DNA of 64,000 nucleotides, from the NCBI GenBank assembly GCA_051004015.1, contig JBPCKT010000053.1, positions 62,001 to 126,000 of the forward strand. Reading direction: 5' to 3'. Origin of the DNA: SXOA01 sp051004015 (lineage in GTDB: Bacteria > Planctomycetota > Planctomycetia > Pirellulales > Pirellulaceae). A model generated the notes under the pieces. It had not been told where the DNA came from, did no database searches, and saw only the letters and a program-made list of their open reading frames with translations. Below are positions 8,731-16,996 of the stretch, piece by piece (positions within the stretch are counted from its first letter, which is position 1; every line of letters starts with the position of its first letter). A program made the position numbers and the translations under genes.

Positions 8731-9859
8731 GAAAGGCGGGCCAGAGGGCGTCGCTGACGAGGAGACCGCGACGGGTGAGGCGGAGGTTGTTGTTGGTGCG
8801 CGTGAAGAGCCCCTGGGCAACGAACTTTCCAAGCGGCACATCGACCAGTTGATCCACCGAGTATCCCGTCTCCTGCTCAAACTCCTGCAGCGAGATTCCT
8901 TCCAGCCGGCGGAGGGCGAAGACGAGGCGCTCGCGGGCGTGGTCTCCGGGAGCGAGTTCCTCGCTCTCGGCCACGGGTGATTGGCCGGAGAGGACCCGCT
9001 GGATATAGGTAGTGGTGCTGCGATGGTTCATTTCCCGCCGGCCGGCGATGAAGCGGGCGGCTCCGGGGCCAGAGGCGAAGTAAGGACGCCCGGTCCAGTA
9101 GGCCTCGTTGTGCCGGCAGCGGTGGCCGGGGCGGGCGAAGTTGGAAATTTCATAGTGCTCATAGCCGGCAGCGGCGAGGAGATCGATGGCTAGCTCGTAC
9201 ATTTGGCCCTCGGTCTCTTCCTCCGCCCGAGAGAGTTGGCCGCGAATGAGGCGGCCCCAGAAGCTGGTGCCGCGCTCGAAGGTCAGGCCGTAGGTCGAGA
9301 CATGGTCTGGCCCGAGAGAAATCGCTGCTTCCAAGTCTCGCCGCCACTGGTCGAGTGTTTCGCCGGGTGCGGCGAAGATGAGGTCGAGGGAAACGGACTG
9401 AGCGAGCCCGCGGGCGTTTTCATAGGCAGTGAGGATCTCCGGCTGGCGATGATCTCGTTCCAGGTCTTGCAGCTTCTCGCCGCGGAAGGATTGCACACCC
9501 AGGCTGATGCGGGTGACGCCGCCTTGTCTTAGGACGTCGCAATGAGCATCGTCCAGGTCAATAGGATTTGCTTCCACGCTCAACTCATAGCCTGGAGCGA
9601 GCGGAAACCAGCGCTTCGCCAAGTCTAAGAGTTCCCTCAATTCCGCCGGCGGCAGATGTGTCGGAGTGCCGCCGCCAAAGAAGAGAGTGTCGACCTCTTG
9701 CGGCTCCTGCAGCCAGGAGAGCTCCTTGGCGAGCGCCTCGAGATAGGCCGCCATCAGATCGTCCCGCCCCGCTAGGAGCGTGAAGTTGCAGTAGCCGCAG
9801 CGATGGCGGCAGAAGGGGACGTGAATGTAGGTGGAGCGGGGAGCAGCCGGGCCTAACAT
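8714..9859 (-). CDS. hemW: HemW-like radical SAM protein (coproporphyrinogen oxidase family)
   Basis: A 381-residue radical SAM enzyme. PFCRHRCGYCNF carries the CxxxCxxC iron-sulfur motif (C17, C21, C24), preceded by YIHVP and followed by FFGGGTPTHL and LGVQSF, all diagnostic of the HemN/HemW group. Length and the lack of an N-terminal extension fit HemW, a haem chaperone, rather than HemN, the oxygen-independent coproporphyrinogen III oxidase (family knowledge). The C-terminal HemN_C region (LVFALRRLEGISLQEFEQETGY) is present. The ATG at 9859 overlaps the stop of the enolase-family gene, the last junction of a five-gene minus-strand cluster. A longer open frame upstream is a shadow of that gene. 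Confidence 0.85.
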   Translation of the reverse strand: MLGPAAPRSTYIHVPFCRHRCGYCNFTLLAGRDDLMAAYLEALAKELSWLQEPQEVDTLFFGGGTPTHLPPAELRELLDLAKRWFPLAPGYELSVEANPIDLDDAHCDVLRQGGVTRISLGVQSFRGEKLQDLERDHRQPEILTAYENARGLAQSVSLDLIFAAPGETLDQWRRDLEAAISLGPDHVSTYGLTFERGTSFWGRLIRGQLSRAEEETEGQMYELAIDLLAAAGYEHYEISNFARPGHRCRHNEAYWTGRPYFASGPGAARFIAGRREMNHRSTTTYIQRVLSGQSPVAESEELAPGDHARERLVFALRRLEGISLQEFEQETGYSVDQLVDVPLGKFVAQGLFTRTNNNLRLTRRGLLVSDALWPAFLTPDP

Positions 9860-10986
9860 GGATTGCCCCGCACCACGGCCCAGTCCACGTCGATGCCGAG
9901 CCCTGGCCGGTCGGTGATTTCGGTTTCTGGCCCGTCGACGCGAAGCGGGTTTTTGGCGATGCCGAATTCGTAGTAGGCCGGGCCGTGGATGTCGCCGGGG
10001 TATTCTTCGACCAGCAGGTTGGGGGTAGCAACAATCAAGTGCCCCATCGCGGCCGTGGCGATGTCCCATTCCAAGTTGGAGCCGACGGTGCAGCCGATAT
10101 CGTGGCGGGCGGCGAACTCGACGATTTCGCGCGACTTGCGGATGCCGCCGTTCTTGCCGGGGTAGACGCTGATCAGGTCGCAGGCGTCGTGGCGGAGCAG
10201 CTCGCGGGCGTGCGTCAGGTTGAAGCACATGTCGTCGGCCATCACCTTTACGCCGGTCTCCCGCCGCACGCGGGCGATGGCTTCGTAGTCTCCGTCCGGC
10301 GTGGGCTGCTCCATGATGAGGACATGGCAGTCCCGCAGCTCGTGGACGGCGTCAATAGCCGTATCGGCACTCCAGCCACAGTTGGCATCGATGACGAGCT
10401 TTCGCTCCGGGCCGATTTCTTTTCGGACGACGCGGACGCGGGCGATGTCCTGCTGCACATCGCCGCCGACCTTGACTTTGACCGTGTCGAAGCCCTGCGC
10501 GACCAACTCCTTCGCCCGTCGTTTCGCAGTCTCCAGGTCATAGGCCCCCATCGAGAATCGGCTGGGGATGACGAGCGGCCGGCAAGCGCCGCCGAGGAGG
10601 TCATACACCGGCTTGCCCGCATGCTTGCCGAGCAGATCCCAGCAGGCCATTTCGAGAGCTGATTTGGCGAACCAATTGTGGATGGCCAGGGCGTCCATGC
10701 GGGCATCAATGGCCTTGATGCTTGTGAAGGCGTCATCCGAGTTCAGTTCCAGGCCGATGAGGGCGGGTACGAGCACCCGATCAATCATCGCCTTCACCCC
10801 CCATACCGTTTCGCCGCTCCAGCGGGGCGTGGCCGTCGCTTCGCCGGCTCCTTCCAGGCCGTTATCTGACAGCACCCGCACCACCACGAACTGCGACTCA
10901 TCATGCCGCCCCAAAGCCGAGATCATCCGGTGATCGGCTTTGAGCGGGATGCGAACGGGATGGGACTCGATGGCGGCGATGCGCAT
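9853..10986 (-). CDS. enolase-superfamily racemase/epimerase (muconate cycloisomerase subgroup)
   Basis: A 377-residue mandelate racemase/muconate lactonising enzyme. The barrel carries the KxK catalytic motif (K170, K172 in TVKVKVGG), metal ligands D200 (VIDANCGW), E226 (IMEQPTP) and D251 (MADDMC), and the second-side lysine K278 (YPGKNGG). Two facing lysines place it in the MLE subgroup, which includes dipeptide epimerases, N-acyl amino acid racemases and o-succinylbenzoate synthases; substrate cannot be read from sequence. It starts 19 bases after rlmN and overlaps the hemW-like gene by seven bases, so it is probably cotranscribed with both. See the separate DUF1611 gene at 37.5 kb for a possible pathway link. 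Confidence 0.88.
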   Translation of the reverse strand: MRIAAIESHPVRIPLKADHRMISALGRHDESQFVVVRVLSDNGLEGAGEATATPRWSGETVWGVKAMIDRVLVPALIGLELNSDDAFTSIKAIDARMDALAIHNWFAKSALEMACWDLLGKHAGKPVYDLLGGACRPLVIPSRFSMGAYDLETAKRRAKELVAQGFDTVKVKVGGDVQQDIARVRVVRKEIGPERKLVIDANCGWSADTAIDAVHELRDCHVLIMEQPTPDGDYEAIARVRRETGVKVMADDMCFNLTHARELLRHDACDLISVYPGKNGGIRKSREIVEFAARHDIGCTVGSNLEWDIATAAMGHLIVATPNLLVEEYPGDIHGPAYYEFGIAKNPLRVDGPETEITDRPGLGIDVDWAVVRGNPC

Positions 10987-11005
10987 GAGTTCATCTTCCG
11001 CTTCG

Positions 11006-12079
11006 TCATTCGGTCAGGCAAGACGCCTCTTGTCGCGGTGCTGTCGCGACGGCCAGTTGCCCACATCCGGCGGATATGTCGATGCCGCGGCGCTGGCGGA
11101 TGGTGCTCGGAATCTGATGCTCCGTCAGGATGGCCTGAAAGCGTTTGGCGGATTCATTGTTCGTGGGCCGACCTTCGTAGTTCGCAATCGGATTGAGCGG
11201 GATCAGGTTCACATGCGACGGCAAACCATGCAGGAGTTGTCCGAGTGTGGCGGCTTGCTCTGCGGAGTCGTTCTGTCCTTCAATCAGCGCCCATTCGAAG
11301 AAGATACGGCGATGCATTTTCTCGGCGTAGTAGCGGCAAGCGGCCAGGAGCACGTCCAGCGGCCAGGCACGGGCGGGAGGGACGAGCTTCACCCGTTCCT
11401 CTTGCGTAGCGGCGTGAAGAGAGACAGCCAGGTTCACCGGCTGGCGTTCGTCGGCGAGGCGGATGATGCCGGGGATGACGCCGACAGTGCTGAGGGTGAT
11501 GTGCCGCGGACCGAGGGCGAGGCCGGCGGGCTCGCAGAGAATGTCGATGGCCTTCATCACCGCGTCATAATTGTGCAGCGGCTCTCCCATTCCCATCAGC
11601 ACCACGTTTCGCAGCGGCGACACTCCTTGCTCCACCAAAACGCGGTTGGCATGGACCACCTGCTGCACAATCTCCCCCGCCGTCAGTTGCCGCACCAGCC
11701 CCATTTGAGCCGTCGCGCAGAACACGCACCCCATCGCGCAGCCGACCTGCGAGCTAACGCAAGCCGTCGCCCTGCCCCGAAAGTGCATCAGCACCGTCTC
11801 CACCCTTGCGCCGTCCGCGAGCCCCAACAAATACTTCCGCGTGAAGCCGTCCGATGATTGAAGCTCGCTGCACGTTGTCAACTCTTCGGCGACGAAGGCT
11901 TCCTCAAGACGACTGCGAAGTGCCGCCGGCAATTCGTGCATTGTTCGCGGCGAGCAGATTCCCTCCCGATAGACATACTTCAGCAGCCGTGCGGCGTGTA
12001 CGGGTGGAAAGTCCCACGAGTTGAGAAGTTGCTCGAGGTTGTCGCGAGTGAACGCGAAAAGGGAGTGTCGTGAAATCAC
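11006..12079 (-). CDS. rlmN: dual-specificity 23S rRNA/tRNA adenine-C2 methyltransferase RlmN
   Basis: A 357-residue radical SAM methyltransferase that makes 2-methyladenosine in 23S rRNA and in some tRNAs. CVSSQVGCAMGCVFCATAQMG contains the cluster cysteines C114, C118 and C121, and C107, which matches the resolving cysteine of RlmN; C339 (ISAGCGQLA) matches the transiently methylated cysteine. GMGEPLHNYD and LSTVGVIPGI are family blocks. I choose the GTG at 12079 because its GTGA overlaps the stop of the upstream PIN gene and gives the usual RlmN length; the open frame upstream is a shadow of that gene. Cotranscription with a toxin-antitoxin-like pair is unusual. Confidence 0.92.
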   Translation of the reverse strand: MISRHSLFAFTRDNLEQLLNSWDFPPVHAARLLKYVYREGICSPRTMHELPAALRSRLEEAFVAEELTTCSELQSSDGFTRKYLLGLADGARVETVLMHFRGRATACVSSQVGCAMGCVFCATAQMGLVRQLTAGEIVQQVVHANRVLVEQGVSPLRNVVLMGMGEPLHNYDAVMKAIDILCEPAGLALGPRHITLSTVGVIPGIIRLADERQPVNLAVSLHAATQEERVKLVPPARAWPLDVLLAACRYYAEKMHRRIFFEWALIEGQNDSAEQAATLGQLLHGLPSHVNLIPLNPIANYEGRPTNNESAKRFQAILTEHQIPSTIRQRRGIDISAGCGQLAVATAPRQEASCLTE

Positions 12080-12537
12080 GGGGCAGGCTGAATGTCGTGA
12101 GGATGGACTGCTGTAATTGTCGGTCCAGCGGTTCCTAGTCGTGCGAAATGAGCAGTGTTGAACGTCAACACTTGGGAAACGCCATGAACACGGCAAATGG
12201 CGACGAGACGGGCATCGTGGACTTGCTTCCCAATGACTCCCAGCACGGAAACCAAGGTTTTCCATGCCGGATGGATATCTACCGTCTCGGCGAGCAGTGG
12301 AAAGGTCGACTCAAACTGCACCAATTGTTTATGAGCATCGGCGGGAGACAGGCCCAAACCGTTGTTGGCCAGTGGCCGTGTTGCTACGTTGAGAAACTCC
12401 ACCAAGTTCTGCGAAGCGATGTGGAGCACTTCTCCCCGACGATGCAATTCTGTTACGGCTCCCCAGGCGATGCCGTACGATGCATCTTGCTGATTCGCCA
12501 GCCTCACCAATACGCTCGTATCAACGAGGTAGGACAC
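12076..12537 (-). CDS. PIN-domain protein, VapC-like toxin candidate
   Basis: A 153-residue PIN-domain ribonuclease candidate. Acidic active-site positions are visible: D6 in LVDTSVLVRL, the Glu of NLVEFLNVATRP, and the Asp of QVHDARLVAIC; the fourth position reads TFNTAHFARL, with Asn where many VapC have Asp, which also occurs in the family. VapC toxins cleave specific RNAs and are neutralised by a cognate antitoxin. The GTG start overlaps the stop of the preceding 88-codon gene (TAGTG), the arrangement expected for antitoxin-toxin coupling. Its own stop overlaps the rlmN start. Confidence 0.82.
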   Translation of the reverse strand: MSYLVDTSVLVRLANQQDASYGIAWGAVTELHRRGEVLHIASQNLVEFLNVATRPLANNGLGLSPADAHKQLVQFESTFPLLAETVDIHPAWKTLVSVLGVIGKQVHDARLVAICRVHGVSQVLTFNTAHFARLGTAGPTITAVHPHDIQPAP

Positions 12538-12803
12538 TACTCGTAGATTCCTTCACTGCTTACTGCCGCATCGGACAAAGAAGTCCCGCAGTCAATGGCG
12601 ATTGCGCGGAGACGACGTTCCCACTCATCTTGGGGAGCGGGAATGGAAGCGGCGGAGTACCTTGAAGGGTTGTCCTGGCACGGAGCCTTTACAACCTGAA
12701 GAATAACCCGCTCATCGTCGGCAAGGGTGTGACCTAGGACTTGCTCAATCGCTTGCCGGTCGGAGGTTGCCAAGTCGGTTACATTTCGGGTCATTGAATC
12801 CAT
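12537..12803 (-). CDS. antitoxin-like small protein upstream of the PIN toxin
   Basis: An 88-residue protein placed exactly where a VapB-type antitoxin would be, its TAG overlapping the GTG of the PIN gene. It begins MDSMTRNVTDLATSDRQAIEQVLGHTLADDERVILQVV, with a possible helix-turn-helix-like or ribbon N-terminal portion, and ends in an acidic tail. The central LGHTLADDERVILQV resembles small plant- and cyanobacterium-type antitoxin proteins, but I cannot assign a named antitoxin family. The role is inferred from position and size. Confidence 0.65.
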   Translation of the reverse strand: MDSMTRNVTDLATSDRQAIEQVLGHTLADDERVILQVVKAPCQDNPSRYSAASIPAPQDEWERRLRAIAIDCGTSLSDAAVSSEGIYE

Positions 12804-12859
12804 ATCACTATTTTAGCCCAACAATCCTTCAAGGGGCAAATCTGCGGGACTTCGAATTC

Positions 12860-14485
12860 TCACTCGCTGTCCAAAAACCTTCTCACCACATTCCCCGTGA
12901 TACGGCTCACGGCGTCATCAACCAGGATCGAGGCCGGCCAGGTGATGCTGCCGACGGAGAAGACGGAGCCGCGGCTGGGCGTGTCGAAGACGACCATTTC
13001 GCCGCCGCCGTTGTCTTTGTTGGTCCCTTTGGCGAGGAGGTGCGTGCCGGGAGGAGAGCTAGCGGAGCGTTTGTCGGTCTCGTGACCGGATGCTCCGCCG
13101 GGGATCCGCTCATGAAGGGAGGCGTGGCCGAAGGTGTCGCCGTTTTTCAGGCCGGTTCCGGCGAAGACCCAGTGCGGGGCGTCGATGACTTTGTACGGAG
13201 CCGCGGTCATGATGGCCCGGTCGTCGTAGACGACGCCGAGGAGCGAGGCTTCCGATTCGGCCCGCACGTGGAAGCGGCTTTCGTAGGGAGAATCCTCGCT
13301 GATTCCTTTTCCCGTGGGTGAGGCGGAAGGCTTGAGCCGCCGCTCGTCCTCGTTGCGATAGATACAGGCCTGACCGTCGAGAAACTCCACGTCGGCATTC
13401 AGGCCGTTACCGCCGAGATACATCAGCTTGCCGCCGCGCTCAAAGACCCACTTCTTGACCTTGTAGTACATCTCGCTCGACCAGTATTCGGGATGCGTCG
13501 TGGTAATCAGGATCTTATAGGCGTCCAGGTTAAGCGGTCCGAAGTGGAGCTGCGTTTCGGCATAGTAGTCGTAGGCGATTTTCTCCCGCTCCAGCCAGCC
13601 GAGGAACCGCCATTCCGCCGGGGCGAGATGGCAGGCGGCCCGGCCGGCGATAGGATCGGTGACTTGCACGTTCTCGGGGACGAAGCAGACCGGCTCGGGG
13701 CGGTCGAAGGAGAGGGGAGCATAATCGCTGATGCCGTAGTTGACGTGCGTGGGGTCGATGTATCGCCCCAACTCCAGACGGGCGTTGGCTGTGGGGCTAG
13801 GCGGGAGCTTGTCGGGGTGGATGTAGTTGCTCCGCCCGCCGAAGTTGTTGTAGGCGTTCCAGGTGATGTTCGAGGCTAGCACGGCTATCGGCGCGGTCGG
13901 CTGGGCGGGGGCGACAATCCAAGGAAAGGAAAAGAACACTCCGTTTTCATTCTTGGCGTGGAAATAATAGAGACCGCTTCGCTCGGGAGCGACACAATAC
14001 TGCTTGTGGTGCGGGCTCGCGTAGCCGAACTTGTTCCACATCACGCCGGTCTGCGTGTAGTCGCCGTCAGGCACGATCTGTACCGTCGCCCGCGGGCCGT
14101 GCTCATCGAACCAGCCGATTGGCCGGATCAACTCCTTATTCCAGCCGTACCGCCAGAGCTCCAGCTTGTAGGCGGCGTCGCTATGCACGCGGAACTCCGC
14201 CGCCTCGCCGCTCTTCACCCACTTGGGCCAGGCGTAGCCGAGCAGGCCGTCCATGAGCAGACGGAAATGATGCGGCTCCGGCGTCGGCAGCGTCAGGTTG
14301 ACCCGCTTGCTTCCGTAGCCGTCCTTGGCCAGCACAATTTCATACTCCCCCGGCGGCACGTCGGCATGGACTGCTCCGCTGGCGCGGGAGCGGGCGGCAA
14401 TGGAGACGAAGTCCTTGTGCAGGATCTCGATTTCGACGCCTGAGAGGGCGATGTAACGATGGTCGCTGACGTAGCCGATGAGCAT
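12860..14485 (-). CDS. N,N-dimethylformamidase beta-subunit-like protein
   Basis: A 541-residue protein related to the C-terminal domain of the large subunit of N,N-dimethylformamidase. Diagnostic blocks are SNITWNAYNNFGGRSNYIHP (about residues 205-225) and the ITTTHPEYWSSEMYYKVKKW block (about 340-360), where the HPEYWS segment is strongly conserved in this family. The N-terminal 80 residues look like a carboxypeptidase-regulatory or Ig-like beta domain (PPGEYEIVLAKDGYGSKRV). There is no obvious signal peptide. Most planctomycete homologues are uncharacterised, so dimethylformamide hydrolysis should not be assumed. Residues around 390 (DERRLKPSASPTGKG) look like an unconserved insert. Confidence 0.75.
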   Translation of the reverse strand: MLIGYVSDHRYIALSGVEIEILHKDFVSIAARSRASGAVHADVPPGEYEIVLAKDGYGSKRVNLTLPTPEPHHFRLLMDGLLGYAWPKWVKSGEAAEFRVHSDAAYKLELWRYGWNKELIRPIGWFDEHGPRATVQIVPDGDYTQTGVMWNKFGYASPHHKQYCVAPERSGLYYFHAKNENGVFFSFPWIVAPAQPTAPIAVLASNITWNAYNNFGGRSNYIHPDKLPPSPTANARLELGRYIDPTHVNYGISDYAPLSFDRPEPVCFVPENVQVTDPIAGRAACHLAPAEWRFLGWLEREKIAYDYYAETQLHFGPLNLDAYKILITTTHPEYWSSEMYYKVKKWVFERGGKLMYLGGNGLNADVEFLDGQACIYRNEDERRLKPSASPTGKGISEDSPYESRFHVRAESEASLLGVVYDDRAIMTAAPYKVIDAPHWVFAGTGLKNGDTFGHASLHERIPGGASGHETDKRSASSPPGTHLLAKGTNKDNGGGEMVVFDTPSRGSVFSVGSITWPASILVDDAVSRITGNVVRRFLDSE

Positions 14486-14506
14486 GAGAAGGCTGGCGGA
14501 AAGAGA

Positions 14507-14525
14507 CAGGCAGTAGGCAGTAGGC
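14507..14525. repeat. short GGCAGTA tandem repeat
   Basis: About two and a half copies of GGCAGTA lie in the 100-base divergent spacer between the DMFase-like gene and the next plus-strand gene. No gene is visible in the spacer. Confidence 0.6.
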
Positions 14526-14585
14526 AGCTTTAATCACTATGATGAGCGCCGCTCGTGAGAATCAAAATAGGGCCTCTGCATTACG

Positions 14586-15191
14586 ATGTCCAACCCCTAC
14601 CAGTCGCCATCGTTCGATCCGAAACAGTTCCAGGACTATCCCAGCCCTTTCCCTCCTCCGCAGAACACGGGCTTTGGTTGGGTCCAACAGGTTCGCGTGG
14701 TGGCGATTCTGAATTGCGTGCAGGGCGGGCTGGAATGTTTGATGGGCACGTTTTTGGTCGGCATGGCCGTCTTTGTTCCCATCATGATACGAATGGAACA
14801 AAGGAATAATCCAGGAATCAACAGTGCACCAGCGGGAATGGAGTGGATCATGGTGGCGGTGTATGGAGGGATCGGAGGCGTGGTGCTGATTGCCGGAGTT
14901 TTGCGAATCTACGCCGGCCTCCAGAATTTCCGATATCGCAAACGGGTGCTGGGAATCGTCTCGCTGGTCTGCGGACTGGCTTCGATGATTGGCTGCTACT
15001 GCGCGCCCACGAGCATCGCGCTGCTCATCTACGGGTTGATCGTCTATCTCCATCCAGCCGTCCAGACGGCTTTCGAGATGGGAGACAAGGGAACGCCGGC
15101 CGATGCCATCCTCAGCTCGTTCCTTCCCTACCCACAGCAGAACTACGGCCAAACGCCTTTCGCTCCGCCGCCATCGGACAAGATGAGCTGA
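14586..15191 (+). CDS. four-helix membrane protein
   Basis: A 201-residue protein with a Pro/Gln/Phe-rich cytoplasmic-type N-terminus (MSNPYQSPSFDPKQF), then four hydrophobic segments (ILNCVQGGLECLMGTFLVGM, MEWIMVAVYGGIGGVVLIAG, RVLGIVSLVCGLASMIGCYC, SIALLIYGLIVYLHP) and a polar Pro-rich tail. The NPYQSP start resembles the NPYASP/NPYAPP start of the trio at 20.3-21.7 kb and is typical of small planctomycete membrane proteins. Function unknown. Confidence 0.75.
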   Translation: MSNPYQSPSFDPKQFQDYPSPFPPPQNTGFGWVQQVRVVAILNCVQGGLECLMGTFLVGMAVFVPIMIRMEQRNNPGINSAPAGMEWIMVAVYGGIGGVVLIAGVLRIYAGLQNFRYRKRVLGIVSLVCGLASMIGCYCAPTSIALLIYGLIVYLHPAVQTAFEMGDKGTPADAILSSFLPYPQQNYGQTPFAPPPSDKMS

Positions 15192-15234
15192 GCCGGCTGT
15201 CAACTTGGAGATTGGGCGGAAGGCTTGGGGACGC

Positions 15235-15804
15235 CTACGGACTGGTACGCAGCCAGGCAGGCAGCCAGGAGGAGCGAGGATTCCTGGCAGGTGTCGCTGC
15301 TGGAGCCGGCGTAAGGCCACCTGCGCTCTCGCGAGGGGTTGCACTCGCGCTGTCGGGCTCTTGGCTTTCTGTCGTTCCTTCGCCGACGCCGCGATCATAG
15401 TTGCGCTGGGCGCTATCTTGCATGCGGTCGGCAGTGTCGAGCAAACGCTCGTTCCCATTGCGTGCCGAGATTTCCCGCAGATGATCTGCTTGCCGCAATC
15501 GCTTATCGCGGATGCGGGCCGCGTTGGATGTCTGCGCCGCGATGGCCTGGCTGTGGCTCATACCGTTGGACGCCCGATTGAGCCCGTTGGCCGAGCGTCC
15601 CAAATTCGCACTTCCTCGGGACAATCCGTTCTGGCTCCGCGCCGCGCTCTGGCCTGCTCGTGCCAGCCCTGAATTCGAAGAACTGCGGGCGGCACCCGCC
15701 AGTGCCCGATTCAGCCCCTGCCCGCGCCCTTCCGCCAAGACGGTGCTTCCGACGACGAGAATCGAAATCGCGGCGGACATCCACAACGAACTTCGCAAGT
15801 GCAT
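15235..15804 (-). CDS. exported Ser/Ala/Asn-rich protein
   Basis: A 189-residue protein with a signal peptide (MHLRSSLWMSAAISILVVGS, cleavage near VLA-EG). The mature part is low-complexity: imperfect repeats of LxRAxxGxxxS type (GLNRALAGAARSS, GLARAGQSAARS, NGLSRGSANLGRSA, NGLNRASNGMS), followed by a predicted helical stretch (RIRDKRLRQADHLREI) and an Ala/Pro-rich tail. No family recognised. Start chosen because AGGA lies eight bases upstream of the ATG and the signal peptide begins there. Confidence 0.65.
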   Translation of the reverse strand: MHLRSSLWMSAAISILVVGSTVLAEGRGQGLNRALAGAARSSSNSGLARAGQSAARSQNGLSRGSANLGRSANGLNRASNGMSHSQAIAAQTSNAARIRDKRLRQADHLREISARNGNERLLDTADRMQDSAQRNYDRGVGEGTTESQEPDSASATPRESAGGLTPAPAATPARNPRSSWLPAWLRTSP

Positions 15805-16002
15805 ACAGAATTCCTTCCCTGGAGCAGAGGGCACTGAGCCTTTATCTCTTATCGAACCTGCCCACGCGCGGACTGTACTGGGACTATCCATTCCCCTCTA
15901 GTCCAATGGGTCGCTGCTAGCACGCCGCCGTCCGTTTCGGCCGACATTCGCGGTTGACCCTGCTACATCGACCTCCTAAAAACTATCGGCTCGCTGTCAC
16001 GA

Positions 16003-16980
16003 TTGGCCTGTTTCTTCCGTCAGGGATATTCCTTGTCCACGTACTTGCTTTGTAGTGCCCTGCTTTTTTGCCAACTCGAAAGTGGCGAGGAAACCTGGCG
16101 ACTTCCCACTGTGGCCGGTTATCCCGCCGCCCTTGGCGACCCGTCATCATTTGCCCCTGTTGCACAGCCTCTTTCAATCGCTGAGCAAGACCTCAGCAGC
16201 TTCGGCGGGATCGCTCGATTCGCGCCGCCGAACCGCCTTGCCACGTCGTGGCTCGCCGAGGGGGGTGCAAATGGGTTTGGGACTTTTGACCTCGATTACA
16301 GTCGGACCTTGTATTTCCCGACTGGATGCGACCGCTCCCCAGTGGCGATCACTCCGGGGCTGGGAATGCACTTCTGGTCGGGACCTCAAGGCCTTGATCT
16401 GCCGCCGCGTGTATATGATCTCTACCTGGATGTCTCCTGGCGTCCCATCGACCACGAAAATGGCGGCTTTGCCTTTGGAGTGACTCCGGGAATCTATGGA
16501 GACTTCGCTCGTCTGGACGGCGACGCCTTTCAACTCACCGGGTGGGGGCTGGCAAATTTTCGGTTTGGTCCGCATTGGAATGTCGTCGGCGGAGTTGCGG
16601 TGGTGCGGCAGCTCAACTCGAAGGTGCTCCCGATTGGCGGAGTCATATGGACCCCCAATGAAGACACGCGGCTGGAACTGATGATCCCCAGGCCCAGGAT
16701 CGCGCGCCGAGTCTGGCAGCAAGAGTCGGGAGAATTGTGGTGCTACTTGGCCGGACAATTTGGCGGCGGAGCCTGGTCAGTCGCCGATACGCCGACCGAG
16801 AATGTCCTGGTTTCGTATAGCGATCTGCGGCTCGTTCTGGGCATGGAGACAATCAACACGCAGGGATATGAGCTCGCCCTGGAGCTGGGATATGTCTTCG
16901 GCCGCGACATCAGTGTGAACCGCACGACGGTGTTCAGCCCCGATTCAACCTTTCTGCTGCAGGCCACGATCGCCTTTTGA
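16003..16980 (+). CDS. DUF6268-like outer-membrane beta-barrel protein
   Basis: A 325-residue exported protein beginning at TTG (alternative starts are unclear). A short hydrophobic leader (YLLCSALLFCQL) is followed by a region of alternating polar/hydrophobic strands typical of beta-barrels (YSRTLYFPTG, RVYDLYLDVSWRPI, FAFGVTPGIYGDF, WGLANFRFGPHWNVVGGVAVV), ending with the C-terminal aromatic STFLLQATIAF usual for outer-membrane proteins. WTPNEDTRLELMIPRPRIA matches the planctomycete DUF6268 outer-membrane group. Role unknown. It converges on the M3 peptidase gene. Confidence 0.75.
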   Translation: MACFFRQGYSLSTYLLCSALLFCQLESGEETWRLPTVAGYPAALGDPSSFAPVAQPLSIAEQDLSSFGGIARFAPPNRLATSWLAEGGANGFGTFDLDYSRTLYFPTGCDRSPVAITPGLGMHFWSGPQGLDLPPRVYDLYLDVSWRPIDHENGGFAFGVTPGIYGDFARLDGDAFQLTGWGLANFRFGPHWNVVGGVAVVRQLNSKVLPIGGVIWTPNEDTRLELMIPRPRIARRVWQQESGELWCYLAGQFGGGAWSVADTPTENVLVSYSDLRLVLGMETINTQGYELALELGYVFGRDISVNRTTVFSPDSTFLLQATIAF

Positions 16981-16996
16981 AAGCTCTTCTACAGCT

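Noticed and set aside
13290..13360. Palindromic insertion in the DMFase-like gene
   Set aside because: GGCGG/CCGCC ends can be paired, but the arms are short and imperfect and no second copy is seen, so I cannot call it a repeat.
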